From assembly GCA_946558695.1 (NCBI GenBank), contig CAMNTQ010000009.1, positions 1-64,000 of the forward strand: DNA of 64,000 bases, read 5' to 3'. Shown piece by piece: positions 8,328 through 18,063 of the stretch; positions within the stretch are counted from its first letter, which is position 1, and each line of letters begins with the position of its first letter. Source of the DNA: an uncultured Lachnospiraceae bacterium (lineage in GTDB: Bacteria; Bacillota; Clostridia; Lachnospirales; Lachnospiraceae). The notes beneath the pieces were generated by a model. That model saw only the letters and a list, made by a program, of their open reading frames with translations. It made no database searches and was not told the origin of the DNA. The translations under genes and the position numbers were made by a program.

Positions 8328-9472
8328 AAGATCATTACCCCAAATTTAAGATTGGTTGTATGGAAGGCGGGAAAATCTGGTTTGTACCATTTACAGTGGG
8401 AGCTGTTTTTGAATTAGACGTAAAAAGTGAAAGTGTAAATTTCTTGTCAATGCTGCCTGTAAAAAAATATGTTAATTTAACGGAAGGCACTATGTTAAAG
8501 CATGAAAATAAAATTTATTTGGCGCCTTGCATGGGAGAAGACTTTTTGATCTACGATATAAGAGAAAATCAGTTTACAAAGATCCAATGTGAAAGGGGCG
8601 GGACATATAAATTCCACAGCGGGTTTTATTGGAATAAGAATATTTATTTTATCGGCCAGGAGCAGGCGTTGATTGCCCGGTATGACTTGGAAAAAGAGAG
8701 GGTTTATTATATAGACGAGTTTCAGAAGGAACCGGCTTGTAAAAGAGATTCTGGAAGCATCAACTGGTCGAAAGGCGGTGCTTGTATGAATGACATGCAT
8801 TTGCTGATTCCCAATCTGATCAATTCATGTGTTTTAAATTATAATGTGCAGGAAAATAGTTATATTGTGCATGATTTTGAGATCCATAGCAAATCTATTT
8901 GCGCTATTACATATGCGAACCATGCTTACTGGCTGTTTCCTGAGTCGGGAAATACGATTTTGCGTTGGGATTTAAAAAATGATGCTGTACGGCATATAAG
9001 GGTCGGAACTAGGTTTGCTTTAACCGCTTTTATGCATTCTTATATCTGGAACGGAAATATTATTTTGATCGATCATCAGTTTTTGGATGTCTATTTTTGG
9101 GATACGGAAAGAGAAACCATGAAGTACCTGCCTGTGAAAGAAAAACTTAAGATTGAGCCTCGTGCGAAGGGACTGACAGTCAGGTGGAGTTATATATGGG
9201 ATTCGAAAATATATCTGAATATTATGCAAAAAGATTTTTTGGTTGAATATGATCTGGCGTCTGACATAGTAAAAGAGATCAGTATGAATCTGTCTAAAGA
9301 AAGCCAGACGAGATATATAGAGGAATTTCAAAAGATGAAAGGCAGAGAGGTTCCTGACACTATTCCATACATATCTGTTATATCTCTTTTAGAAGAACAG
9401 ACTAATCTTACAGATAAGTGTATGTATGATGAAAATATTGGAAGGAAGATATTCTGGAGAATTTCTAATTAA
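8324..9472 (+). CDS. predicted beta-propeller protein
   Basis: about seven degenerate blades of the form KIYL....FL.YDL.... Confidence 0.5.
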   Translation: MKDHYPKFKIGCMEGGKIWFVPFTVGAVFELDVKSESVNFLSMLPVKKYVNLTEGTMLKHENKIYLAPCMGEDFLIYDIRENQFTKIQCERGGTYKFHSGFYWNKNIYFIGQEQALIARYDLEKERVYYIDEFQKEPACKRDSGSINWSKGGACMNDMHLLIPNLINSCVLNYNVQENSYIVHDFEIHSKSICAITYANHAYWLFPESGNTILRWDLKNDAVRHIRVGTRFALTAFMHSYIWNGNIILIDHQFLDVYFWDTERETMKYLPVKEKLKIEPRAKGLTVRWSYIWDSKIYLNIMQKDFLVEYDLASDIVKEISMNLSKESQTRYIEEFQKMKGREVPDTIPYISVISLLEEQTNLTDKCMYDENIGRKIFWRISN

Positions 9473-9494
9473 CATTAAGAAAGGATAACAAAAT

Positions 9495-10565
9495 ATGCAG
9501 ATTATTATTTACGGAGCAGGAGGAAACTGCAAACATGTAATGGATAAGGAGGAGGTAAGACAAAATAATATACTATGCATCGCGGATAAAGATATTAAAA
9601 AAAGCGGAATGAATATCAATGGTATTGATGTGGTTTTGCCAGAACAAATCAAAGGATATGAGTATGACTTTATTCTGGTAACCGTTAACAGGAAGCTTGG
9701 AAAAATAAAAAAAGAGCTGGCAGAAATAGGGATTCCAGAAGATAAGGTTATATATTGGAAGGACTATGTAAAGGTATCGCCGAGAAATATCGGGACAATG
9801 ACAGCAGACTGGAGCAAGGGGTTAAGAGCTGGTGATGTTTATGGGGAATTATGCAGTCATTTGGAAGAATTAAATGATATGGAAGCAGAATTTCTTACAG
9901 GCAGACATAAACGCTCCTTCAAATGGCTTCACTATTTTGAAATATATAACAGACATTTGTCAAAGTATATAGGAAAAGATATTACAATTATGGAGATCGG
10001 CATAGATAAAGGAGGCTCTCTGCAGATATGGAAAAAAATATTTGGACCTAAGGCAAAAATCATAGGTATAGATATAGAGCCTTCATGCAAAGAGATAGAA
10101 GATGAACAAATTGAGGTGTACATTGGCGATCAGGCAGACAGAGACTTTTGGAAACGGATCAAAGCCAAGATTCCTAAGGTAGATATCCTGATTGATGACG
10201 GCGGACACTATATGGAACAGCAGATTGTCACATTTGAAGAAATGTTTCCTCATATAAAGGATGATGGAGTGTATTTATGCGAGGATACGGGAACTTCTTA
10301 TGACAGCAGGAAATACGACTCAGGCTATAAAAAGGAAAATACTTTTATTGAGTATTCTAAAAATTTTATAGATTATATCCATGCATGGTTTGCGACAGGT
10401 CAGGAGCTGCAGGTTAACGAGTATACAAGAAGTATGCATTCTCTACACTATTACTTTGGTGTGCTCGTTGTTGAGAAAAAAGTCATGTATCCGCCGATGG
10501 ATATGGAAGTATGCAACACAGACGAAGAGAAATACGCTCTATGTCATTTCCATGAAATTTTGTAG
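9495..10565 (+). CDS. SAM-dependent methyltransferase (CmcI/MycF-like) with N-terminal nucleotide-binding-like domain
   Basis: N-term IIIYGAGGNCKHVMD; TIMEIGIDKGGSLQIWKKIFGPKAKIIGIDIEP; DILIDDGGHYMEQQIVTFEEMFP. Confidence 0.75.
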   Translation: MQIIIYGAGGNCKHVMDKEEVRQNNILCIADKDIKKSGMNINGIDVVLPEQIKGYEYDFILVTVNRKLGKIKKELAEIGIPEDKVIYWKDYVKVSPRNIGTMTADWSKGLRAGDVYGELCSHLEELNDMEAEFLTGRHKRSFKWLHYFEIYNRHLSKYIGKDITIMEIGIDKGGSLQIWKKIFGPKAKIIGIDIEPSCKEIEDEQIEVYIGDQADRDFWKRIKAKIPKVDILIDDGGHYMEQQIVTFEEMFPHIKDDGVYLCEDTGTSYDSRKYDSGYKKENTFIEYSKNFIDYIHAWFATGQELQVNEYTRSMHSLHYYFGVLVVEKKVMYPPMDMEVCNTDEEKYALCHFHEIL

Positions 10566-10596
10566 AAACTCAATAAAAAGAATTACGGGGGAAGAG

Positions 10597-11512
10597 ATGG
10601 AAAAAGTAATATTATTCGGATTATCTCATGAGGCTAAGCGTTTGTTTCAGATATATGGGAATGAGAACAATCAGTTTGACCTGAACAAATGGGTGATAGC
10701 GATAGCAGATAATAACAAAGATCTATGGGACACGGCATTTAACGAAAAAATGATAATAAATCCACAGAAGATCATGGACTATGATTATGACAAGATTGTT
10801 GTCTGCCTAAGTGGAACCCATGCTGAGAATGTCAGAAAACAGTTGGTTTGTCAATACAAGATTGAGGAAAGCAAAGTTTCTTATCTACATGAATATTTAA
10901 CATTGCCTCAGGAAAAGATCGATGGCTGCAAGCTCCTTGTTGATAGAAAATCAGCTTTATCCTGTTTGGAAAAAAATCTGGTGGTGGCGGAAGTCGGCGT
11001 TGCATTTGGAGGATTCACAAGAAAACTGCTGGACATTATGAAGCCGCGGAAATTTTATGCGATTGATTATTTCTTTGCGGATAATCCGTATTTGATAAAT
11101 TGTGGTGGAATGTGGAATAACCCAAAATTCAGGGGGGGGGGGTCTTACCTTACTAGAATTTTATAAGAAAAGATTCCAAAAAGAGGAAGAAAACGGAATT
11201 TTGGAAGTTAAAGAAGGTTATTCATGGGAGGTATTAGAAAAATTTGAAGATGATACATTTGACTATATCTATCTGGATGCCGCTCATGATTTTGAAAGTG
11301 TATCAAAAGATATCAATGTAATAAAGAAAAAGATAAAAACCGGTGGGATTGTGCAGTTTAATGACTATGGCTTTATACATGCTGATAGTAAAGAGTGCTG
11401 CGGAGTACTGCCGGCTGTAAATAAATTTTTATGGGAAGCAAAGTGTGAAGTATTATACTATTGTATTAATGGGAACGGATTAGATGATCTGGTTGTCAGG
11501 ATAGATAAATAG
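10597..11512 (+). pseudogene. class I SAM-dependent methyltransferase, currently frameshifted at a G11 tract
   Basis: ORFs 10381..11166 (real ATG 10597) and 11102..11512 are joined by removing one G from 11132-11142; VVAEVGVAFGGFTRKLLDIMKPRKFYAIDYFF then FDYIYLDAAHDFESVSKDI. Confidence 0.85.
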
Positions 11513-11524
11513 GAGGAACATGGG

Positions 11525-12520
11525 ATGATTATCACGAAAACTCCTTTTCGTGTAAGTTTTTGCGGCGGCGGAAGCGATATGGCAGATTTTTACAGAGAAT
11601 ACGGCGGATGTGTGCTCAGCACGACCATTAACAGATATATGTATCTGACGGTACATCCTTACTTTGATGAGAATAAAACGGCGCTTAAGTATTCACAAAA
11701 TGAGATCGTTGATAACATTGGAGATATCAGACATTCTATTTTTCACTGTGTTTTGAATGAACAAAAGATTAGCGGCGTAGAGATATCCAGCACAGCGGAT
11801 GTGCCGAGTGGAACAGGTCTCGGTTCATCCAGCTCTTTTACAGTAGGGCTTATCCATACACTTGCCTGTTACAGAGGAAAGTATATGTCAAAGTCCAGAC
11901 TGGCACAAGAGGCGTGCAAAGTGGAGATAGAGAAGCTGGGCGCGCCGATCGGAAAACAGGATCAGTATGCCGCGGCTTTCGGCGGGCTTAATTATATCAC
12001 TTTTCATAAGGATGATACGGTTTGCGTTGAGCCGGTCATAACTAAGGGAGACACACTGCGGCGGCTTCAGGAAAATCTCGTTATGTTTTATACCGGGCTG
12101 ACACATGACGCCAATAAGATCCTTGCGGAGCAGAAGAAAAATATTATTGATAAGGCGGATAAATTTAGGAATCTGGTTTGTATGTGCGAGCTGGCGAAAG
12201 ACATGAAGAAATCCCTGGAAGAAAATGATATCGCTGACTTTGGCGCTATTCTGAATGAAAGCTGGATGAAAAAGCGCGAGCTGGCAGGAAATATTACAAA
12301 TCCGCGGATTGATGAATTATATGAGACGGCCCTTCATGAAGGAGCGGGAGGCGGAAAGCTCCTTGGAGCGGGAGGCGGAGGTTTTCTTCTCTTTTACTGC
12401 CCCAGGGAAAAGCAGACTCATCTGCAGGAAAAATTGGGGCTTAGGCTCTTTCCTTTTAAATTTGAACATGACGGTAGTTCAGTCGTACATATTGGAGATA
12501 AGTATTGGGAGGATGCGTAG
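11525..12520 (+). CDS. hddA: GHMP-family sugar kinase, D-glycero-D-manno-heptose 7-phosphate kinase-like
   Basis: TPFRVSFCGGGSDMADFYREYGG and PSGTGLGSSSSFTVGL; next to gmhA- and hddC-like genes. Confidence 0.8.
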   Translation: MIITKTPFRVSFCGGGSDMADFYREYGGCVLSTTINRYMYLTVHPYFDENKTALKYSQNEIVDNIGDIRHSIFHCVLNEQKISGVEISSTADVPSGTGLGSSSSFTVGLIHTLACYRGKYMSKSRLAQEACKVEIEKLGAPIGKQDQYAAAFGGLNYITFHKDDTVCVEPVITKGDTLRRLQENLVMFYTGLTHDANKILAEQKKNIIDKADKFRNLVCMCELAKDMKKSLEENDIADFGAILNESWMKKRELAGNITNPRIDELYETALHEGAGGGKLLGAGGGGFLLFYCPREKQTHLQEKLGLRLFPFKFEHDGSSVVHIGDKYWEDA

Positions 12521-13462
12521 GTGAAAGCGTTAGTGATAGGAGGAGCAGGCTTTATCGGAAGTCATTTATGCGAGGCGCTCTTAGCGGAAGGCAGCAGGGT
12601 AGTGTGTGTTGATGATTTTTCTCTTGGAACAGAGGATAATATCAGTCATTTATCAGAAGATACAGATTTTATACTGTATGAGAAAGATGCGTCTGTTTTA
12701 AAAAATCTGGAAGGGGTGTTTGAAAAAGAACATCCGGATTATGTGTTTCATCTGGCAGCGAATTCGGACATACAAGCGAGTGCTTTAAATCCGGAGGTAG
12801 AATACAAGAATACATATACAACAACCTTTCAGATTTTGTGCTGTATGAGAAAATTTAAAATTAAGAAGTTGTTTTTTGCATCGACATCGGCAGTATATGG
12901 GGATAAAAAAGATGTAATACTGGATGAAAATACATCGGTGCTGTCTCCTGTTTCTTATTATGGAGCCGCGAAGCTTGGAAGCGAAGCATTAATCAGCGCT
13001 TTTTCTTATATGAATGATATGGAAACGCTTATTTTCCGGTTCCCCAATGTCATCGGACCGAAGCTTACACACGGAGTGATATATGACTTTTTGAGGAAAT
13101 TGGAAAAGGATCCCCAAAGACTTCAGATTTTGGGCAACGGAGAACAGACAAAACCGTATATCTATGTCAGTGATCTGATTGACGCAATTATGCTGCTTAA
13201 AGATAGAGGTGAAAGGAATCCTGCGCTGTATAATGTAGGAACAAAGGGAGCTACAAGCGTTACTGCTATCGCGGATATCGTGTGCGGCGAGCTTGGATTG
13301 TCCGATGTGCAGTATGATTATACAGGAGGGCAGGGCGGATGGAAAGGCGATGTGCCAAAGTTCAGGTACTGCACAGATAAGATCCAAAGTATGGGATGGA
13401 GCGCGAAATATTCATCCGATGAGGCTGTCCGCAAGGCGGTAAAAAATAATATAAAAAGGTGA
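12521..13462 (+). CDS. NAD-dependent epimerase/dehydratase (extended SDR)
   Basis: VIGGAGFIGSHLCEALL, SAVYG, YYGAAK motifs. Confidence 0.9.
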   Translation: MKALVIGGAGFIGSHLCEALLAEGSRVVCVDDFSLGTEDNISHLSEDTDFILYEKDASVLKNLEGVFEKEHPDYVFHLAANSDIQASALNPEVEYKNTYTTTFQILCCMRKFKIKKLFFASTSAVYGDKKDVILDENTSVLSPVSYYGAAKLGSEALISAFSYMNDMETLIFRFPNVIGPKLTHGVIYDFLRKLEKDPQRLQILGNGEQTKPYIYVSDLIDAIMLLKDRGERNPALYNVGTKGATSVTAIADIVCGELGLSDVQYDYTGGQGGWKGDVPKFRYCTDKIQSMGWSAKYSSDEAVRKAVKNNIKR

Positions 13463-13466
13463 AGTT

Positions 13467-14801
13467 ATGCCAGATATGTATATAGGTGTGATTCAGGCGG
13501 GAGGATTAGGCACCCGCATGAGAGAGCTTACAAAAAATAATATACCCAAGCCGATGATTTCTTTGAACGGTAAACCGATGCTCCAATGGCAGATAGAAAG
13601 TGCAGTCCGGTATGGAGTCAATGAATTTGTGATCATTGTGGGGCATCTGGGAGAGAAGATCAGAGAATATTTTGGGGACGGTTCATTTATGGGAGTGCGT
13701 ATTTCATATATAACAGAAAATGAACCGTTAGGCTCGGCGGGGGCGTTGTATTATTTAAAAGACCGCATTTGTTCGGAGAATTTTTTGTTTATATTCGGTG
13801 ATATCATGTTTGATATTGACTGGAAACGGATGATGAAGTTCCATGAAAATCATGGCGGCATGGTTACAGTCCTAGTCCATCCGAATTCACATCCGTATGA
13901 TTCAGATCTGCTTGTCTTAGATGAGGACAGCCGGTTGACAGAGATTGACTTTAAAGGAAAAGAACGTGATTACTGGTATGAAAATTGTGTAAATGCAGGA
14001 ATATGCATACTAAACAGAAATATACTTGACGGATTTGAAAAGCCTGGAAAAGCGGATTTTGAAAAGGATGTACTCCTGCCGGAAATATACCGCAAATCAG
14101 TGTATGGATATCATACAACGGAGTACGTAAAGGATGCGGGCACTTTGGACAGGTTCAGGGAAGTATGCGCAGAACAGGAGAAAGGAATCTGGCAGAAGAG
14201 GTGTCTTGAAAATAAACAGAAGTGCATTTTTATAGACAGGGACGGTACGATCAATAAGTTTCGTGGATTGATCAGCCATGAAGATGAATTTGAACTGGAA
14301 GAACATGTGGTAGAGGCATTGAGACTGATCCATTCATCAGGATATCTTGCTATTGTGATAACGAACCAGCCTGTTGTGGCGAGAGGAATGTGCGGGATAG
14401 AAGATGTGAACAGGATTCACCGGAAGCTTCAGACGCTTTTGGGCAGACAGGGAGCATATGTGGATGATATTGCCTTTTGCCCCCATCATCCAGATAAGGG
14501 ATACGCAGGTGAGAACCCTGCCTATAAGATTTCCTGCAACTGCAGAAAACCGTCTACAGGATTGATAGATGACATGGCGGAAAAATACAATATTGATCTG
14601 GAAAATTCATGGATGACAGGGGACAGTACTGTTGATATCCAGACAGGGGTAAATGCAGGTATGCATACGGCGCTGGTTAAGACAGGACAAGCAGGAGCGG
14701 ATGAAAAATACGCGGTTCTGCCGGAAATAACAGGGGAAGATCTGCTGGACATAGTCAGGCAGATCATTAATATTGACAGAGGAACTATAGAAAATGATTG
14801 A
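13467..14801 (+). CDS. fused sugar-1-phosphate nucleotidyltransferase and HAD heptose-bisphosphate phosphatase (HddC-GmhB type)
   Basis: N-term VIQAGGLGTRMRELTKNNIPKPM; C-term CIFIDRDGTINKF, CNCRKPSTGLI, WMTGDSTVDIQTGVNAGMHTALVKTG. Confidence 0.85.
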   Translation: MPDMYIGVIQAGGLGTRMRELTKNNIPKPMISLNGKPMLQWQIESAVRYGVNEFVIIVGHLGEKIREYFGDGSFMGVRISYITENEPLGSAGALYYLKDRICSENFLFIFGDIMFDIDWKRMMKFHENHGGMVTVLVHPNSHPYDSDLLVLDEDSRLTEIDFKGKERDYWYENCVNAGICILNRNILDGFEKPGKADFEKDVLLPEIYRKSVYGYHTTEYVKDAGTLDRFREVCAEQEKGIWQKRCLENKQKCIFIDRDGTINKFRGLISHEDEFELEEHVVEALRLIHSSGYLAIVITNQPVVARGMCGIEDVNRIHRKLQTLLGRQGAYVDDIAFCPHHPDKGYAGENPAYKISCNCRKPSTGLIDDMAEKYNIDLENSWMTGDSTVDIQTGVNAGMHTALVKTGQAGADEKYAVLPEITGEDLLDIVRQIINIDRGTIEND

Positions 14802-15366
14802 TTACAGAGAAAAGATCAGCAAATACATAGATGTGGAAAAAGAAGTGCTGGATGCGCTTTCAACGGACGATATCAGTGAAGTGATGAATGTGCTGGAAAA
14901 TGCCAGATTGAGCCAAAAAAGGATATTTATATGTGGGAATGGAGGCAGTGCTTCTACAGCGGCTCATCTGGAGTGTGATTTCAATAAAGGTATCAGCTAT
15001 AATCAGGATATAAAGTATGATATAGAGTGTATCAGCGACAATATGCCCATGATGATGGCAATTGCCAATGATATCGGGTATGAAAATGTATTTGTGGTGC
15101 CGCTTAAGAACAAGTTGAAAAAGGGAGATATTGTCATTGGGATATCCGGAAGCGGAAATTCAGAAAATATAGTCCGCGCGCTTGAATACGCAAATACTTT
15201 AGGGGCAGACACGATTGCGTTTACAGGTTACAGCGGAGGAAGGCTGAAAGAAATATCCAAGTACAATGTCCATGTGGCTATAGATAATATGCAGATTGTG
15301 GAAGATGTCCATCTGATCTTAAATCATATGATGATGTTTATATTATCCGGAATGAAGGGATGCTAA
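14794..15366 (+). CDS. gmhA: phosphoheptose isomerase (SIS domain)
   Basis: FICGNGGSASTAAHLECDFNKG, VIGISGSGNSENIVRALEYA. Confidence 0.85.
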   Translation: MIDYREKISKYIDVEKEVLDALSTDDISEVMNVLENARLSQKRIFICGNGGSASTAAHLECDFNKGISYNQDIKYDIECISDNMPMMMAIANDIGYENVFVVPLKNKLKKGDIVIGISGSGNSENIVRALEYANTLGADTIAFTGYSGGRLKEISKYNVHVAIDNMQIVEDVHLILNHMMMFILSGMKGC

Positions 15367-15369
15367 AGA

Positions 15370-16911
15370 ATGTTATTTGATTTTTGGCGGCATAAATACA
15401 ACAGATGCGGTCCGCGGGAAAAGGTCAGGATCGCTGTTATGTATCAGGTGGCTTCCTACTGGCCTTCTATAGAAAGTTTTTATCGTGCGTGTGTAGATGA
15501 TGATAGTGTAGACATCCGGATATTTTTTGTCAATGAATTATCTGTGGAAAGTGCGCAGATAGAAAAAACAGATGTTTTTTTGACAGAAAAGGGAATCCCT
15601 TTTTTTGTTTATTCGGAAAAAGAACTTAAAAATTTCCATCCGCATGCTGCGCTCTACCAGCCCCCATATGATGTTTCATATCGCAATCCTTCGGCGTTGT
15701 CCGTCCATTTGCGGGAAATGGGTATAAGAATAGTGTATATTCCTTATGGTATAGAAATTTCAGATACAGAAGACGCGCGTTTTAATCATTTTCATACGTT
15801 TGTGGTAAGAAATGCGTGGCGGATCTATACGTTCTCAGAAGTCATGCTGGAGGATTATAAAAAGTACTGTCCAAACAGACAGGCGGTGCGTGCGCTCGGC
15901 ATACCGAAGTTTGATTCTATTGTACATAGAAATGAGATAGGCAGTTCAGATCATTTTCAGATGGCAGGCGGCAGGAGGATCATACTCTGGAAGATGCATT
16001 TTCCGAAACTGATCTACGACAACAATCAGAAAAAACAGGTTACGCCTTATATTGAAGAATATTTAAGATTTGCAGGACAGATAGAAGATTATGACGATCT
16101 GTTTTTTGTTGTGATGCCGCATCCTATGTTTTTTTCTCAGACGATCAGCCCGGAGTTGTCAAAAAAAGCGGAAAAGCTGTTTTGGCAGTTAAGGGGAAAG
16201 AAAAATGTATATATTGACGACAGGGCAGACTATAGAATCTCTTTATACCATGCGGATGCTGTGATCATTGACAGGAGCGCGGTTATGGTGGAGGCCGGAT
16301 TTTTAGATATTCCCGTACTGTATATGAAAAACCCTGATTATGAAGAACCTTTGACGAAAGCGGTAAAAGAACTGGCGGACTCATATGAGCAGGGTACTTC
16401 CTGTGCAGACATCCAAAAGTTCTTAGATAAGTTCTGTGATCAGGAGCTTGGACCTGTGATCGGGCGGATAAAAAAAGCGAGGCTGCAGGTTTTGCCGCCT
16501 GAAGCGGGGATGAGCGGTGAGAAGATTTTGGCAGATATAAAAGGTGGCATCAGGAATCCGGAAAAAAAGAAAATAAATATTTCCTTTTTTGGAGCCAGTT
16601 TTATCTGCAGACATTATATAGAGAAATTAAAGATAAAAAATAATGCGGATTTTAAAATTGTCTGTCTGTCAGACAATGACAGCAAAAAATGGGGATCAGA
16701 ACAAGAAAGCATTGAGATCGTCGCTCCAGAAAAAATGAAAGAGAAAGAGATAGATCTGATCGTAATTACTTCAGAGCAATATTATATGCCTATTAAGCGG
16801 CAGCTGGTATACGAACTTCACATGGACGAAGAAAAGATTTTGAGGCTTGATTATTTTGCGGAGATGTATATGAGGGATTATATGCAGAATGCAGGGTATG
16901 AGGATATATGA
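15370..16911 (+). CDS. CDP-glycerol glycerophosphotransferase-family protein with C-terminal nucleotide-binding-like domain
   Basis: paralogue of 6768..8327: VRIAVMYQVASYWPSIESFYRACVDD, VIIDRSAVMVEAGFLDIPVLYMKNPDYEEP. Confidence 0.8.
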   Translation: MLFDFWRHKYNRCGPREKVRIAVMYQVASYWPSIESFYRACVDDDSVDIRIFFVNELSVESAQIEKTDVFLTEKGIPFFVYSEKELKNFHPHAALYQPPYDVSYRNPSALSVHLREMGIRIVYIPYGIEISDTEDARFNHFHTFVVRNAWRIYTFSEVMLEDYKKYCPNRQAVRALGIPKFDSIVHRNEIGSSDHFQMAGGRRIILWKMHFPKLIYDNNQKKQVTPYIEEYLRFAGQIEDYDDLFFVVMPHPMFFSQTISPELSKKAEKLFWQLRGKKNVYIDDRADYRISLYHADAVIIDRSAVMVEAGFLDIPVLYMKNPDYEEPLTKAVKELADSYEQGTSCADIQKFLDKFCDQELGPVIGRIKKARLQVLPPEAGMSGEKILADIKGGIRNPEKKKINISFFGASFICRHYIEKLKIKNNADFKIVCLSDNDSKKWGSEQESIEIVAPEKMKEKEIDLIVITSEQYYMPIKRQLVYELHMDEEKILRLDYFAEMYMRDYMQNAGYEDI

Positions 16912-18026
16912 TACTAAAAAACAGCAGGTATTCTGAACTGGCAGAGAAAATTAAAACAGAGAACAAAAGAATCGTGATATACGGCGCCGGCATGATAGGG
17001 CAGATCGTGGTCCCATATTTTATACAGACATTCGGACTGGAAAGATACGTGGAATGTTATGTTGATATGGACAGGCGCAAACAAGGGGAGACTGTGCGGA
17101 TCGGCGGTCATACATATAAAATATTATCTTCGGACTATCTGAAGGCGCCGGCTAAAAGCAGGCTCCTTCTTGTTACAAACAGTAAGTTTTTTTCGATCAT
17201 AAGATTTTTAGATGACATCCGTACCCTTGATCTGACAGAGTGTTATATCATCCCGCTGATCCAGATTTTAGAGTCAGAAAATAAAGAGACTGTCACGGTC
17301 AGTAAACTGACCAGTGAACAGATGATTCCCCGGAAAATACATTATTGCTGGTTCGGGAGAAAAGAAATGCCGGATTTTCTTGCGGACTGCGTAAAGACAT
17401 GGAAAAAGTACTGTCCGGATTATGAGATCATCTGCTGGAATGAAGATAATTATGATGTGGATAGGATCCCTTTTGCAGGAGAAGCATATCGGCAGAAAAA
17501 GTACGGATTTGTAACAGATGCTGCGCGGCTGGATATCTTATATGAATATGGAGGTATCTATATGGATACAGACGTGAGTCTTCTGAAAAACCTGGATACA
17601 CTTTTATATCAGCCTGCTTTTACAGGAGTTGAAAAGTGGGGGAATATTAATACAGGGGGCATGGCGGGGGCCATGCCAAGGCATCCGATGATAAAGGAGA
17701 TGTTGGAATATCGAAAGCAGTTTCATTTTTTGATGGAAGATGGAAGCCTGAATATGGAAACAAATGGAATGTATGAAACGGTTCCATTTATAAGACATGG
17801 AATGAAAATCAGCAACGAATTGCAGTATGTTAACAATGTAACTGTGTATCCTTCCAGTGTATTCCATCCGTATGATTATATGAGCTGTGAAAAAAAGATT
17901 CAAAAATCTACTTTTTCAGTCCATCACTTTTATGGAGGCTGGATGGATGGATCAGACTTTGAGGAACGCAGCAGTACACAGAAGAAATATCATGAGATAT
18001 TAAAAAGGACAAAAGACGAATGCTGA
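16908..18026 (+). CDS. GT32-like glycosyltransferase with N-terminal nucleotide-binding-like domain
   Basis: IPRKIHYCWFGRKEMPDFLADCVKTWKKYCPDYEIICWNEDNYD; DXD in YGGIYMDTDVSLLKNLD; N-term RIVIYGAGMIGQIVVPYF. Confidence 0.8.
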   Translation: MILKNSRYSELAEKIKTENKRIVIYGAGMIGQIVVPYFIQTFGLERYVECYVDMDRRKQGETVRIGGHTYKILSSDYLKAPAKSRLLLVTNSKFFSIIRFLDDIRTLDLTECYIIPLIQILESENKETVTVSKLTSEQMIPRKIHYCWFGRKEMPDFLADCVKTWKKYCPDYEIICWNEDNYDVDRIPFAGEAYRQKKYGFVTDAARLDILYEYGGIYMDTDVSLLKNLDTLLYQPAFTGVEKWGNINTGGMAGAMPRHPMIKEMLEYRKQFHFLMEDGSLNMETNGMYETVPFIRHGMKISNELQYVNNVTVYPSSVFHPYDYMSCEKKIQKSTFSVHHFYGGWMDGSDFEERSSTQKKYHEILKRTKDEC

Positions 18027-18063
18027 AAAATGATTTTATATAACGCCGTAAAAGGAGAACAGA

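Noticed and set aside
11102-11512. Independent 136-aa methyltransferase gene
   Set aside because: It is the C-terminal half of the 10597 gene displaced by the G11 tract.
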